44,629 bases of DNA from positions 1,143-45,771 of IMG/VR virus record IMGVR_UViG_3300030388_001448, one strand, 5' to 3'. Source of the stretch: a virus. The notes below the pieces were generated by a model. That model had not been told where the DNA came from. It made no database searches and saw nothing but the letters and a program-made list of their open reading frames with translations. Below, piece after piece: positions 9,801 to 17,502 of this stretch; the stretch's first letter is position 1, and every line of letters starts with the position of its first letter. A program made the position numbers and the translations under genes.

Positions 9801-12584
9801 TTTAATGACATCAGCCATTCCAAAAACTTTATCAGGATTTGTTCTTAATGTATTTTTTAAAAATTTATGTAATATTTCATGAGCACCAGCAAAATAACCT
9901 ACACCATTAGATATTTTATCTAAGTTTATGAGTGCAACTTCTTTTCCATCTATATTTGTTTCTACAGCTCTACCACTAGCTGCTGCTTCTATTTCCTCTT
10001 CGGTGTCGTTAGTGTTATCTCTTAAATATTGTTTTAAAGACTCTTCATCTTCAAAAGTTAAAAAATCATCTATAACATCGTCAGACAATTGATCAGCTAC
10101 TTTTTTACTTTTATTAATTATATCTTCAGCTTTAGCTATATTAGATAATCTTTTATTTATTTGAGCTATTCTTAATTTTTCTGGTCCTACTTGTTCAGGT
10201 TCTAAACCGTCTATATCTCTTTCTATTTTAGCTCTTTCAACTAATAAATCTAATGATTCATTCCTAGCTTTTTGACTAAACTTACCGGGAACTCTGAGCC
10301 CAGCGTTTCTTATACTAGATATATCTTCTATTTCTTCTTGGTATGCTTTTTTATTTATTATATTACCATTACCATCTGAATACTTTTCTTTAACTTTTTG
10401 TAAAGCTGTTTTGTAAAATTGTTCTGTTTTTGCTAAATTACTATTAGGTGAAAATTCTTTTGCAAATTTTAAAGCGGCTGTTCTCATTTCTACACGACCT
10501 TGATAACCTACAGCTCCAAACCCAGGTAATACAGTACCTACAGTAACACCAGCTAAAAAGTTTTCCCATGTCTCTTCTCCGTTTAAATACTTAAATACAT
10601 CTCCTTGTTTAGCTCCAGTATTAATTTGTTGTAGTGTAGATTGTCCAGCCTCAGTTAATCCTTCAATAAACGAGTTAGGTGTTTGTTTTATAACACCGTC
10701 TTTCATGTTTTTTAATATAGCTTTAACATCTCCTCTAAATAACGATTTAACGCCTTGCTTATAACCAACATTCATTGATTTGAAAAAAGCTTTTAAAGTT
10801 TTAGTGGCACCAAGTTTTTCTAATCTACTCATTAAAGCTGCTGTAGCTAAATCTTGACCTACATTATCATATTCTCCACTAGCTATAGCTTTGTTTAAAT
10901 CTTCAGGTGTTATACCGTTTGGATATTTATTACCATCAGCCAGCATACCTTCTTTTACTCCTTCCATGTAATTTTCACCATAGAATTGAGCTGTAACTAA
11001 ACTACCACCAATAGTATTTAAAGCAGTCATTATAGGTATACCAACTTGAGGAGCAACAACACTAAGTGCTGTACCAGCAGACACAGCTGCCATCTGAGGT
11101 ATAGAACCACCTAAACCTATCATAGCATCTCTCCAGCTTATACCATCACTAAAATTAGCTTGAGCAGCCATATTTCTATAGTCTTCAAACTCATTTAATT
11201 GTTCTATATTTTCTTCTAAACTTTTACCGCCTTCAGATAGATTTTTTTCAGCTCCTTCTCTTAGTTCTTGTATAGTTCCTTGTATTAAAACTCTATCATC
11301 AGCTATACCTTCTTTTCTTTCTCCTATTCTTATAGAAACCTCATCATTATCATTTTTACCCTGTTGTGTTAATTCACTGAGCTTGTTTAATACTTCTTCA
11401 GAATCTCTAATTCTTTTACCATCAACCTGAGCTCCTATAGTGTTGAACGTATTAGGTCCTAAACTCTGCATGCTAACACCCATGCTCTCTACTCCAGCAA
11501 CTGCATTAGTTAAAGCATTACCTAACCAATTTCCTTTACCATTTCCAAAACGTTCTTGCCATTTATCAGACCAACTATACAACGTGCTTTTAGATCTACC
11601 TATCTCAGTTCTTCTCTCGCCATCAACTTTACCCATTGCTTCACTAATTTTCTTAGACTGACTTAGTATAACTGGGTCGTTCATCATAGATTTATCTACA
11701 ATAGTAGCGTAATATTCATTAACTTTTTGTTGTAATGCATCAACTCCACCTCTAGTATTTAAATCCCATAAATCAGCTTCAACTAATTCATCTCTATACG
11801 CATCTACTTTTGGTGCTAAATTTTTAATATAAAAATCTCTTCTTGAAGAAACTAAAGGATCATTGTTTATACTGTTGTCAAAGAATTCATTATAAATTTC
11901 TTTATCTTCCCCAAAAGTGTTTTGTCTTAGTTTTTCTTTTAAAGCTTCTAATATTTCATTATTATATAAATACTCATTTTCAATATTCTCTGGCTTTTGA
12001 TTCTCATCTTTTTGAACATCAGAATAATTTAAATTAGGCTTAGTAAAAACAGGTACAGGTATTTCATTTATTAATTTTAGCCTTTCATTACCATCTATGT
12101 CAGTTCTATTAGCTATATTATTTATCTTATCATTATAACCTTGTATTTGTTCTTCGTATAATTTACCTGAATTAGACTTTTCAATTGATGTTTTTTCTTT
12201 TTCAGTTAAAGCTTGGTCTTGGTTGTTTTCTGGCGCAAGCAAACCTACATTATTAATAGCTTCAGGCGTGTTTATTGGTTGACCAGTAATAGTGTTTATA
12301 GGTACAAAAGGTTTAGTATCTACAGGACCAAAAGCAAAATCTAATTGTTCTTCTTCTGTTAACAACCTATTGCCTTCAGTTGAATCTACATCAGCTTCAA
12401 CTTCAGATTGTTCAACTACAGTAGCTTCTAATCCAGCTGGACTACCTAAAGGATTGTTAGTTTCACCAACTCTTTTAATAAGATCAGAATTTATTTCTAA
12501 TAATCTTTCAAAAGTTATATTTAACTCTTCTGCTTTTTTTCTTAAAACGTCTTCACTTATTGGGTTGCCATCTATTTCGTACAT
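3813..12584 (-). CDS. Giant multidomain virion/ejection protein (T7 gp16-like position, polyvalent-type), 2923 aa
   Basis: The largest gene of the window and third of an ejection-protein set (231, 609, 2923 aa) that matches the order gp14-gp15-gp16 of T7. Visible parts: a short N-terminal motif (MYEIDGNPISEDVL); hydrophobic stretches at about 489-525 and 675-694; a metallopeptidase motif H902-E-I-L-H906 (HExxH); and a HAD phosphatase domain at about 2005-2170. The HAD domain has motif I D2012-F-D2014-D-T, then VLTAR, the GLGKSTGAAK lysine region and YFADDA. The helical C-terminal third has hydrophobic segments near 2637-2661 and 2693-2712 and a basic tail. AKDI recurs at about 1010, 1080, 1468, 1959 and 2177, the last two bracketing the HAD domain. 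No DxDGD or T7-type polymerase motif was found, so a virion RNA polymerase is unlikely. The likely role is entering the host with the DNA; the enzymatic roles are inferred from motifs only. Confidence 0.8.
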   Translation of the reverse strand: MYEIDGNPISEDVLRKKAEELNITFERLLEINSDLIKRVGETNNPLGSPAGLEATVVEQSEVEADVDSTEGNRLLTEEEQLDFAFGPVDTKPFVPINTITGQPINTPEAINNVGLLAPENNQDQALTEKEKTSIEKSNSGKLYEEQIQGYNDKINNIANRTDIDGNERLKLINEIPVPVFTKPNLNYSDVQKDENQKPENIENEYLYNNEILEALKEKLRQNTFGEDKEIYNEFFDNSINNDPLVSSRRDFYIKNLAPKVDAYRDELVEADLWDLNTRGGVDALQQKVNEYYATIVDKSMMNDPVILSQSKKISEAMGKVDGERRTEIGRSKSTLYSWSDKWQERFGNGKGNWLGNALTNAVAGVESMGVSMQSLGPNTFNTIGAQVDGKRIRDSEEVLNKLSELTQQGKNDNDEVSIRIGERKEGIADDRVLIQGTIQELREGAEKNLSEGGKSLEENIEQLNEFEDYRNMAAQANFSDGISWRDAMIGLGGSIPQMAAVSAGTALSVVAPQVGIPIMTALNTIGGSLVTAQFYGENYMEGVKEGMLADGNKYPNGITPEDLNKAIASGEYDNVGQDLATAALMSRLEKLGATKTLKAFFKSMNVGYKQGVKSLFRGDVKAILKNMKDGVIKQTPNSFIEGLTEAGQSTLQQINTGAKQGDVFKYLNGEETWENFLAGVTVGTVLPGFGAVGYQGRVEMRTAALKFAKEFSPNSNLAKTEQFYKTALQKVKEKYSDGNGNIINKKAYQEEIEDISSIRNAGLRVPGKFSQKARNESLDLLVERAKIERDIDGLEPEQVGPEKLRIAQINKRLSNIAKAEDIINKSKKVADQLSDDVIDDFLTFEDEESLKQYLRDNTNDTEEEIEAAASGRAVETNIDGKEVALINLDKISNGVGYFAGAHEILHKFLKNTLRTNPDKVFGMADVIKKRLKAIQDQSDKTGIPNENLEMLKNTLNKYKIDATVNTQAEAEEMITLFSEFVDLGLIAKDKKLGGALKDSWRRINQNLPGAKDIAFNNADDILDFIGDYNKSINKGRLTRAQVKAANQGINISDDLDVAGLEFDKERNTSKAKANESKKQAKDIEIKGLIDNMGIDNESLPSALAFQFEEDVRRYVNGREFVIGNTPVKDNPKVAGVIDSETGFQSEGAVTVDDMVFQILSDKRGVIDYVNKYLAKPESYRNTITLGQFIGKAIKEFDPYRAIEIVAPMLGVQSDEVTQSKPKQDFSKEEKKSLRQSFLELGNDLDIKEGGDFYNKVIESTKRTLGTTLGDVSSGKFLKALRNAAIADLETDVKKLMGTPTSAKYRNFIEKYAAAILSKAQQTTLNKRLGKLTEPIIDEKTGKQARTLAEESRSEGSRVKDPYAGNPKRRLKPGLSPKDLTDFFVDIERPDAKRNSLAKIAAIEFTEDALRQVLDSKVEDNLGKKPGEEGYELTTLTDERAEKFGRDKVEAEIMFISRELGRGNDYKLAKDIDIPTDLLSEFVDKANELTDLAYSLDGGYKDEEGNYKPEFQEAIEGVDDNVIKAIDMLLEEDPMLEQGAEFVKVIKKDLKEGNDQEQKLGKQIDNKNHIITSKNKGVRTINKPAAESMNNFAQTLVKIIDSDLIKAFNSTLEFVGFSNRLLDPAKLKKSIGKAGEYYNQYIKARASKFKKANNINTADVMPMNKTLPLLSKVLKPLIGDGTVANKLSLLQNSEQTIQDANVANMELFKNLMLEIQEEYKNGKKITPLQLFQFFQLQTGVVKGLRALSKLEYVYLIDGNQDIESFKKKRLSKEKFLELNTEQQDASIQEFIDEFPEFKGRYDLRLKNNINALDKNGKKKYTLEEAKVQAAFGAGTSAYVDLIIKGEHLVPNTITMTKLFQGMLKGTLTNASLNEILSGHTQFFGPNYIMDLIDSKGIEGGKKIAKTSPEGILRLTKFLNKQTGISNNIYYLNGEKAYKQIFKQEILDKKIKVLSRSINQAKDIDIDLLQNTGVLDINEDMSMQDVLNKAATIDEALRIARDPKAPIRKIRVFDFDDTLATSNNIVIATSPDGTVTELNAEQFATEGFDLQSKGYNFNFDDFNNVTDGGRGPLFNLAKQIRDARGNEDLFVLTARASEAAPAIYEFLKSQGLEIPLKNITGLGKSTGAAKANWIIDKAAEGYNDFYFADDAIQNVSAVRSALDIVDVKSTVQQAKYKQAKDIDSDFNKIIEQKTGIASEKQYSKAKAQVRGKDKFQFFIPYSAEDFTGLIYPLLSKGDLGDKQMAWFKHNLIDPFARANINLQQARVNLMGDFKKLKEDLNVPKDLGKEAVDGFTNEQAVRVYLWNKQGLEVPGLSKSDTKEMISIIENNSTLKEFADQLLTINKDPYPAPLKEWLVGNITTDLMRGLKEVKRPEYLKEWQDNVDIIFSEKNLNKLEAAYGAKYVEALKNILSRMKNGSNRLQEGNRLSNKILNYINGSNAAIMFFNTRSAILQTISSINFMNWSFNNPLKAGAAFANQPQYWKDFMYLMNSDFLKDRRNGLRINIAESEIADAAATSKNKAKGVLNYILSKGYAPTQYADSFAIASGGATYYRNRIVDLVKNGMTEAKAKEQAMIEFMELTEENQQSSRPDKISQQQSSDYGRLILMFANTPMQYARLQKRAFQDLAAGRGDSKTNVSKIIYYGVVQNIIFNSLQQAIFGLGFGDEDDEELEAANTKAKNKKAMDIANGMLDSMLRGVGIGGAAVSVIKNFLFDIYKRSGRDKPDYVDSIFKLLQFSPPIGSKISRIRQAAWQFDSKKRRQEMLDKGFSLDNPAFLASAKVVSATTNVPLDRVLLKIDNLSAVMDEDTETWQKIALGAGWSKWSIETPKQKRNKGREELYKDPNGYTAWEQKSILKQYGLKSWEIKRLKNEEGRVKRILQLQKSKNKNYNPKIEDKPLSKEDKKAEKIRKKAENLRKYNEKFNK

Positions 12585-14414
12585 TTACTCTCCTTTTATA
12601 TTAGCAAGGTTTCTTTGTTGTAGTAATCCTTGAAATATCTCAAATTCAATTTCGTTAAATTTTGATTTACTAATATCTCCATTGTCTAGCTGTGTTTTTG
12701 CTATTGCAAGTTCTGGATTTGTTTGCAGTGTTATTAATTCACTAGGTAATAATTGAAAGTTTTTATCTTTGTGTTTTTGATAAGAAGCATCATCTTTAAA
12801 GTCTCCAAAACCTCCATCTTTATTTTTAAAGTAATTAGGATCTTTTGAGATCATATCTAATTTTCTTTTTTCAGCATAAGCAGGATATAATTCTCTAAAA
12901 GACGTAGCTGTTGTTAAGTTGTCTATAGACTTACCGCCTACTCCTCTTTGTATTTGAGCTGCTAATTTAGAAACTGAAACAGGATCTTTTGGATCATAAG
13001 ATCCAATTCTTTGTTGCACTGCTTTTTCACCCTCTTCAGAGCTGACACTATACTCTGTATGAAATAATTCAACAAAGCCAGTGTCTGGATTAACTACAAC
13101 ATTATTAACTGTTTTACCATTAACCTGCATGTTTATCATTAAGTTTTGATTAGCAATTGGAGCATCCATAAAGTCATAAACATCTTCTAAAGTTTTCATA
13201 TAATAAGGCTCACCATTATTAGGGTTATTAGCATTAGGATTGTAAACCTCTGATTTAACTTGCTTTAAAGTACCATCTTCAATAGCGCTTTGATTATAAG
13301 ATTTTCTAGCTAAATAAGTTTTCATTATCTCATTTTGCTCTCCATTAATTCTATCTTTTTCTTCTTTAGGCATGTCTTCAGCAAATTCGTGCCAAGCGTC
13401 TTCGTAAAGACTAGTATCATAACCTAGTTCGTCTGCTATAGAAGCAATGCTGTTAGGTGTTAATTCTCCGTTTTCTTCTATTTCTCCGTCTGGAATTTCA
13501 TCTTGCCAAACTCTTCTCATCATATTTTCATTGTTTATCAATGTAGAAATGCCTGGGCTAGATCTAATAGCTTCTATTGCAGCAGGTTTATTCTTTTCTG
13601 TAATAGTTTTGAAAGTATATGTATAACCTGATTCTAATCCAGCATAAGGCATACCTGTTGCTGGATTTATCTCACCTTTAACAATACCTTCTTTGTACTC
13701 AACATATTCACTATTAAGACTACTAGGATTAATTTGTTTCTCATATATAGCATCTAAAGTTTTATCAACATTAGGCTTTGTTTGGTATAGGCCCTGGTTA
13801 TTAACGCTCATAGCATTAATTTCTTTACCATTAAGCATAGCTGCTTGACTTAATATATTACCATCTTCGTCTTTTTCTTCAGGACTATAATAATAAATAG
13901 TTCCACCTCTTTCTACTATTTGAACATTTCCATTTTGAATTTTATCTAAAATGATTTTGTTTTCAATAGAACCAACGGATGAAACATTGTTTGCTTTAAT
14001 ATCTTTATCAAAATTAACAGATTCTGTTGCTAAATAAGCAACTTGAGATTTGAATTGAGGTACTAGTCCTTGTATTTTAGCTAAAGCTCTATTGCCATCC
14101 TGACGGTTAATCTTACCATCATGCATGGCGTTTTTAATTTGAAAATAATTATCAACTTCATGATTCCAAAAATTTAATATACTTTCATCAACTTCTGCAC
14201 TACCAGTACTCCCAAACTCATTAGATTTAGCATACATACTTTGCATGTTAGTATCTAATTTATCTTGCATTTGGATGTTAAGTTTCTTTTGGTCCATTAT
14301 TGTTTTTCTCATACCAGCAGTAGTTGTAGCTATATTATTAACTAAAGCATTACCACCTTTTATGTATGCATCAAACTCTTTGTTTACTATTCTTTGAGGA
14401 TCTTTAAAGCCCAT
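12585..14414 (-). CDS. Probable internal virion/ejection protein, 609 aa (T7 gp15-like position)
   Basis: Abuts the giant gene with no gap, between the small Ala-rich gene and the giant. It starts MGFKDPQRIVNKEFDAYIKGG, then a predicted helical segment (about 20-70, rich in Q/M/K), followed by a mixed, acidic, soluble-looking body. No signal peptide, membrane segment or catalytic motif is seen. No family is recognised by sequence. The call rests on position and size: second of three ejection-type genes at the end of a podovirus tail operon. Confidence 0.6.
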   Translation of the reverse strand: MGFKDPQRIVNKEFDAYIKGGNALVNNIATTTAGMRKTIMDQKKLNIQMQDKLDTNMQSMYAKSNEFGSTGSAEVDESILNFWNHEVDNYFQIKNAMHDGKINRQDGNRALAKIQGLVPQFKSQVAYLATESVNFDKDIKANNVSSVGSIENKIILDKIQNGNVQIVERGGTIYYYSPEEKDEDGNILSQAAMLNGKEINAMSVNNQGLYQTKPNVDKTLDAIYEKQINPSSLNSEYVEYKEGIVKGEINPATGMPYAGLESGYTYTFKTITEKNKPAAIEAIRSSPGISTLINNENMMRRVWQDEIPDGEIEENGELTPNSIASIADELGYDTSLYEDAWHEFAEDMPKEEKDRINGEQNEIMKTYLARKSYNQSAIEDGTLKQVKSEVYNPNANNPNNGEPYYMKTLEDVYDFMDAPIANQNLMINMQVNGKTVNNVVVNPDTGFVELFHTEYSVSSEEGEKAVQQRIGSYDPKDPVSVSKLAAQIQRGVGGKSIDNLTTATSFRELYPAYAEKRKLDMISKDPNYFKNKDGGFGDFKDDASYQKHKDKNFQLLPSELITLQTNPELAIAKTQLDNGDISKSKFNEIEFEIFQGLLQQRNLANIKGE

Positions 14415-14438
14415 ATGTTTTATTTTTTATAATTAACT

Positions 14439-15134
14439 TCACGGTTTTTTAGTTCCATATCCACCAGCTATCATTCCAGCGCCACTGGCTACTGAATTAC
14501 CTATACCTACTATGGCTGCACTTCTTGCTGACCTAGCATCAGCTGCATTCTGCTTTGCATTGTCTAATAATCCAGCCGTTCTATCCATTTTAGCTTCGTG
14601 AAAGTTTATAGCATCTTGTTGCTCCATTTGATCTCCTTGAGCTCTCATAACGTCTAATTGAGCTGCACCTTCTGCTTTTTTCAATTGAACTTGAGCATCT
14701 CCTTCAGCAGCTAATGATTTGTTTTGAACTTCTTGAGCTTGTATACTAGCTGCAATACCTTTTTTACTTTGTAAAGCCGCTTGAGCAAGAGCAGTAGCTC
14801 CTCCAGCAGCTTGACCTGTTTCCATCATAACGTCTAAGCTATTTGCTAAAGCAACATCAGCTTGTTCTGCTTGAATTTTAAAAGACTCAGTAGCCACAGT
14901 TAAATTAGCATAAGGATTATTTAAATTCTCATATTGATTAGTCATGTTCTCGTAAGGATTTTCAAACGCAGGTCTTGTTTCTGCCATAGCATCTAAAGCT
15001 TGTTGTTGAGTCTGTGCTTCCTCGTCTTGTTGTATACCTTCTTTTTTAGCCTTGTTAGCAGCTATAGCATTAGTTGTGACTCCCGCTACTGTTGCTATAC
15101 TTGCTCCTATTATAATTGCTGTTGCTACTCCCAT
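14439..15134 (-). CDS. Ala/Gln-rich internal virion protein, 231 aa (T7 gp14-like)
   Basis: The N terminus is a hydrophobic helix (ATAIIIGASIATVAGVTTNA) followed by a charged Gln-rich region, a repeated ENPYENM/NNPYANL Asn-Pro-Tyr motif at about 58-79, and a long Ala/Gln coiled coil (GGATALAQAALQSKKG). It ends in a small-residue hydrophobic Gly/Ser/Ala segment with a KKP tail. T7 gp14 has the same build: N-terminal membrane helix, Ala-rich helices, Gly/Ala end. The sequence pattern is familiar from Bacteroidetes phage virion proteins. Likely inserts in the outer membrane during DNA entry; that role is inferred from T7. Confidence 0.65.
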   Translation of the reverse strand: MGVATAIIIGASIATVAGVTTNAIAANKAKKEGIQQDEEAQTQQQALDAMAETRPAFENPYENMTNQYENLNNPYANLTVATESFKIQAEQADVALANSLDVMMETGQAAGGATALAQAALQSKKGIAASIQAQEVQNKSLAAEGDAQVQLKKAEGAAQLDVMRAQGDQMEQQDAINFHEAKMDRTAGLLDNAKQNAADARSARSAAIVGIGNSVASGAGMIAGGYGTKKP

Positions 15135-15135
15135 A

Positions 15136-15543
15136 TTAGTTTATTTTTTTTATTAACTCATAAGACGGTTCGCTATCTACATGCCAACCCATGTTCTTAA
15201 AAGTATTTATTAAGTTCTTATGCTTGCCTATGAATAATATATATTTAAATCCTTCTGATATACATAGTTTTTCAGCATCGCCTATTAAAAGTTCTAAAGC
15301 TTTTTGTCTTTGATCTCTATCCTTATATTCAGGATCTGAAATGATCCATTCAAACCAAACTCCTTTTGAATTTGTTTTATATATAAAACCACACATTAGT
15401 GGTAAACCGTTTAATTCAACCATTAAACCTCCTAATCCATTATCTGGTAACGCATCTCTTGATGGTGTGGTCCATTTAGGCCATTTATCCCACCATATAG
15501 GTAGTATGTCCCAATCTTCTTCTGTAATTCTACGAGTTTTCAT
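15136..15543 (-). CDS. GNAT-like N-acetyltransferase, 135 aa
   Basis: Begins MKTRRITEEDWDILPIWW. The middle has LGGLMVELNGLPLMCGFIY, then WFEWIISDPEYKDRDQRQKALELLIGDAEKL, the strand-then-helix of a GNAT fold. DQRQKA stands where the acetyl-CoA pyrophosphate loop (Q/RxxGxG/A) normally is. GFKYILFIGKHKNLINTFKNMGW matches the last strand/helix (N..L...Y/F...GF) of the family. It lies between tail-nozzle and ejection genes with 1-11 nt gaps, a place where similar acetyltransferases occur in other phages. It may modify a virion or host protein; the substrate is unknown. Confidence 0.65.
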   Translation of the reverse strand: MKTRRITEEDWDILPIWWDKWPKWTTPSRDALPDNGLGGLMVELNGLPLMCGFIYKTNSKGVWFEWIISDPEYKDRDQRQKALELLIGDAEKLCISEGFKYILFIGKHKNLINTFKNMGWHVDSEPSYELIKKIN

Positions 15544-15554
15544 TTTAATTTAAT

Positions 15555-17468
15555 TTACATTGATACTATATTGTAGTTTAGTGATATAGCGTATAATTCT
15601 TTCATTTGACCTGGATCTGTTGTAGTGTCAGTTGTGAATTCTACATCTAAATAATAACCTTTTATTCCTGATATATTAGGTCCAAAACTTATTTCACCTG
15701 GCGCTGCTATAGAAGCATTAACTAGATTAGCCATATATTTATTGTTTTTTCTATCAAAACCAGCTCTAAGTAAAGGATAATTAGCTGGTGAAGCTGAAGT
15801 ACCTGTATTACCAAGACTATCATAAGCTCCGTCTACATAACTTTTAATAACAGCTGCTGCGTCTCTATTAGTTTCCCATCCGCCACTCCAAGCGCCTCCA
15901 GCGTTTCTATCCATTGAAGAACCTGTTATATCAGATGTTAAAACTTTAGCTTCCCATCCACTCATACCTTCGTAATCAATAGTTAAAAAATTCTTTTGTA
16001 CTGACGCTTGAGAATTAGCAACTATTTTTACTGAAGACTTATTATTAACACCATAAAATTGACTATGTGGATTAGCATTTGAATAATGAGAATAAAGACC
16101 AGGTGTTATAGATACTGATTGTAAAGGGTTTGAATAAGGCTGTGTGTTAACTGTATAGAAAGTGCTTTTAAGACTACCTATTGCTAAAGGCATGTAACTA
16201 TAAAAACTAGGCCAACCTTTAACTTGTTCATCAAAACCAAGGGTTGAATAATTAGGATTTGGTATCCTAGGTAAACCGCTGTTTGCTGTGTTAATTATTT
16301 CTGCTTGTGGGTTCTCTTGAATAGACAAAACGTATTGTTTGTTATAAGCGTCATAACCACCATAATTTCTACTTCTGTAATAAGTTTCTATTTTTATTTT
16401 AATAACATTTTTTGTTGCTATTTCAGGTAAACTTTCACTTAATAATAAAAAATTATTTGTACTATTTTTTCTATATCCAACTACAGTAACACCAAGATCA
16501 GTATATACTGTTGAACCACTGTATTGAACAAAAACCCTACCTCCAATAGCTACTAAACCTTGTTTTAAAGGTTCTAGTGCGTTATTTACGTATGCTATAC
16601 AACTTTGATTACCAACTGGAGGGTTACTAGTTCCTGGCTCTGTTATTATTTCTACAGTATTAGTGTAATTGTCATTTAAAGGCGCTAGGCTGTCTCTAAA
16701 GTAATCTCTCATGCCATATTCAGATATTTCAGTTAAACCATCATGAGATAGTCTAAGAACAGCATTTCTATTTCTGTCTGTAAAATACTTTCTAAAAGAA
16801 TAAACCGCAAAACTTTCTGGGTTTTGACTTATACCATATTCTCCAGAATAAGGAACTACTTCTCCAATAACTTGATTTGAAGTAGTTATACTACCTCCTC
16901 CTTCAGCGTTATATATAGCGGCTTTATCTATTAAAGCTCTACTACATTTGTTCTCTTGAAGAACTATTAAATTGTTTTCTTCAGCATAAATCTTTTGTAT
17001 AGATCCATTGTTTGGATTTGCAGCTCTTGTTATGTTAGTTCCAGTTGGAAACTCATTAGTTCTATTTATACCAGTTCTAGAATTAAATATACCAGAGTAT
17101 ATTAAAGCATTAAATCTATGCTGTTGTAAAGGCTCCTCTTCATCTAGGTAAGCTCTAACACCATAGGACATATAAGGATTATTAAACCCACCTCTTATCA
17201 TCATTTCCTCTACATAAAAGTTTTCTTTAACTACAGAATTACTTAATCCAGCTGCTTGCGCAAATGGAGATGGAGGAAAGTTTGTATCAGCAAAAGTTAA
17301 TGGAGGTGCGTAGACATTATTTATAGGCCAAACGTTTTCAGGTGAAGAACCAGTACTACCAGGTACTACAACATTTGCAGTCTGCTCTTGAGCTTGTGGA
17401 GTTAATATTTTCTTGTTTATTATACAGTTAAAATAATCAACTTCAATTATTGGTAAGTTATTGGCCAT
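15555..17468 (-). CDS. Tail nozzle/tubular-type protein, 637 aa
   Basis: Beta-rich protein containing a stretch I recognise as widespread in podovirus tail nozzle proteins (T7 gp12/P22 gp10-like, crAss-like nozzle). Hallmarks are RFNALIYSGIFNSRTGINRTNEF at about 118-140, GSIQKIYAEENNLIVLQE, a SRALIDKAAIYNAEGG segment, YSGEYGISQNPESFAVYSFRKYF and RLSHDGLTEISEYGMRDYF. Such proteins form the lower part of the short tail that docks on the receptor. It directly follows (34-nt gap) the 1573-aa protein and precedes the acetyltransferase. No transmembrane segment. The start at MANNLPIIEVDYFNC leaves an A/T-only leader. Confidence 0.75.
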   Translation of the reverse strand: MANNLPIIEVDYFNCIINKKILTPQAQEQTANVVVPGSTGSSPENVWPINNVYAPPLTFADTNFPPSPFAQAAGLSNSVVKENFYVEEMMIRGGFNNPYMSYGVRAYLDEEEPLQQHRFNALIYSGIFNSRTGINRTNEFPTGTNITRAANPNNGSIQKIYAEENNLIVLQENKCSRALIDKAAIYNAEGGGSITTSNQVIGEVVPYSGEYGISQNPESFAVYSFRKYFTDRNRNAVLRLSHDGLTEISEYGMRDYFRDSLAPLNDNYTNTVEIITEPGTSNPPVGNQSCIAYVNNALEPLKQGLVAIGGRVFVQYSGSTVYTDLGVTVVGYRKNSTNNFLLLSESLPEIATKNVIKIKIETYYRSRNYGGYDAYNKQYVLSIQENPQAEIINTANSGLPRIPNPNYSTLGFDEQVKGWPSFYSYMPLAIGSLKSTFYTVNTQPYSNPLQSVSITPGLYSHYSNANPHSQFYGVNNKSSVKIVANSQASVQKNFLTIDYEGMSGWEAKVLTSDITGSSMDRNAGGAWSGGWETNRDAAAVIKSYVDGAYDSLGNTGTSASPANYPLLRAGFDRKNNKYMANLVNASIAAPGEISFGPNISGIKGYYLDVEFTTDTTTDPGQMKELYAISLNYNIVSM

Positions 17469-17502
17469 ATTTTATAATTACTTATTTATTACTTGTTTTA
17501 CA

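Noticed and set aside
3813-12584. Virion RNA polymerase (crAss-like or N4-like) as identity of the giant protein
   Set aside because: No DxDGD motif and no T7-type polymerase motifs were found in the 2923 residues; HExxH and HAD motifs point elsewhere.
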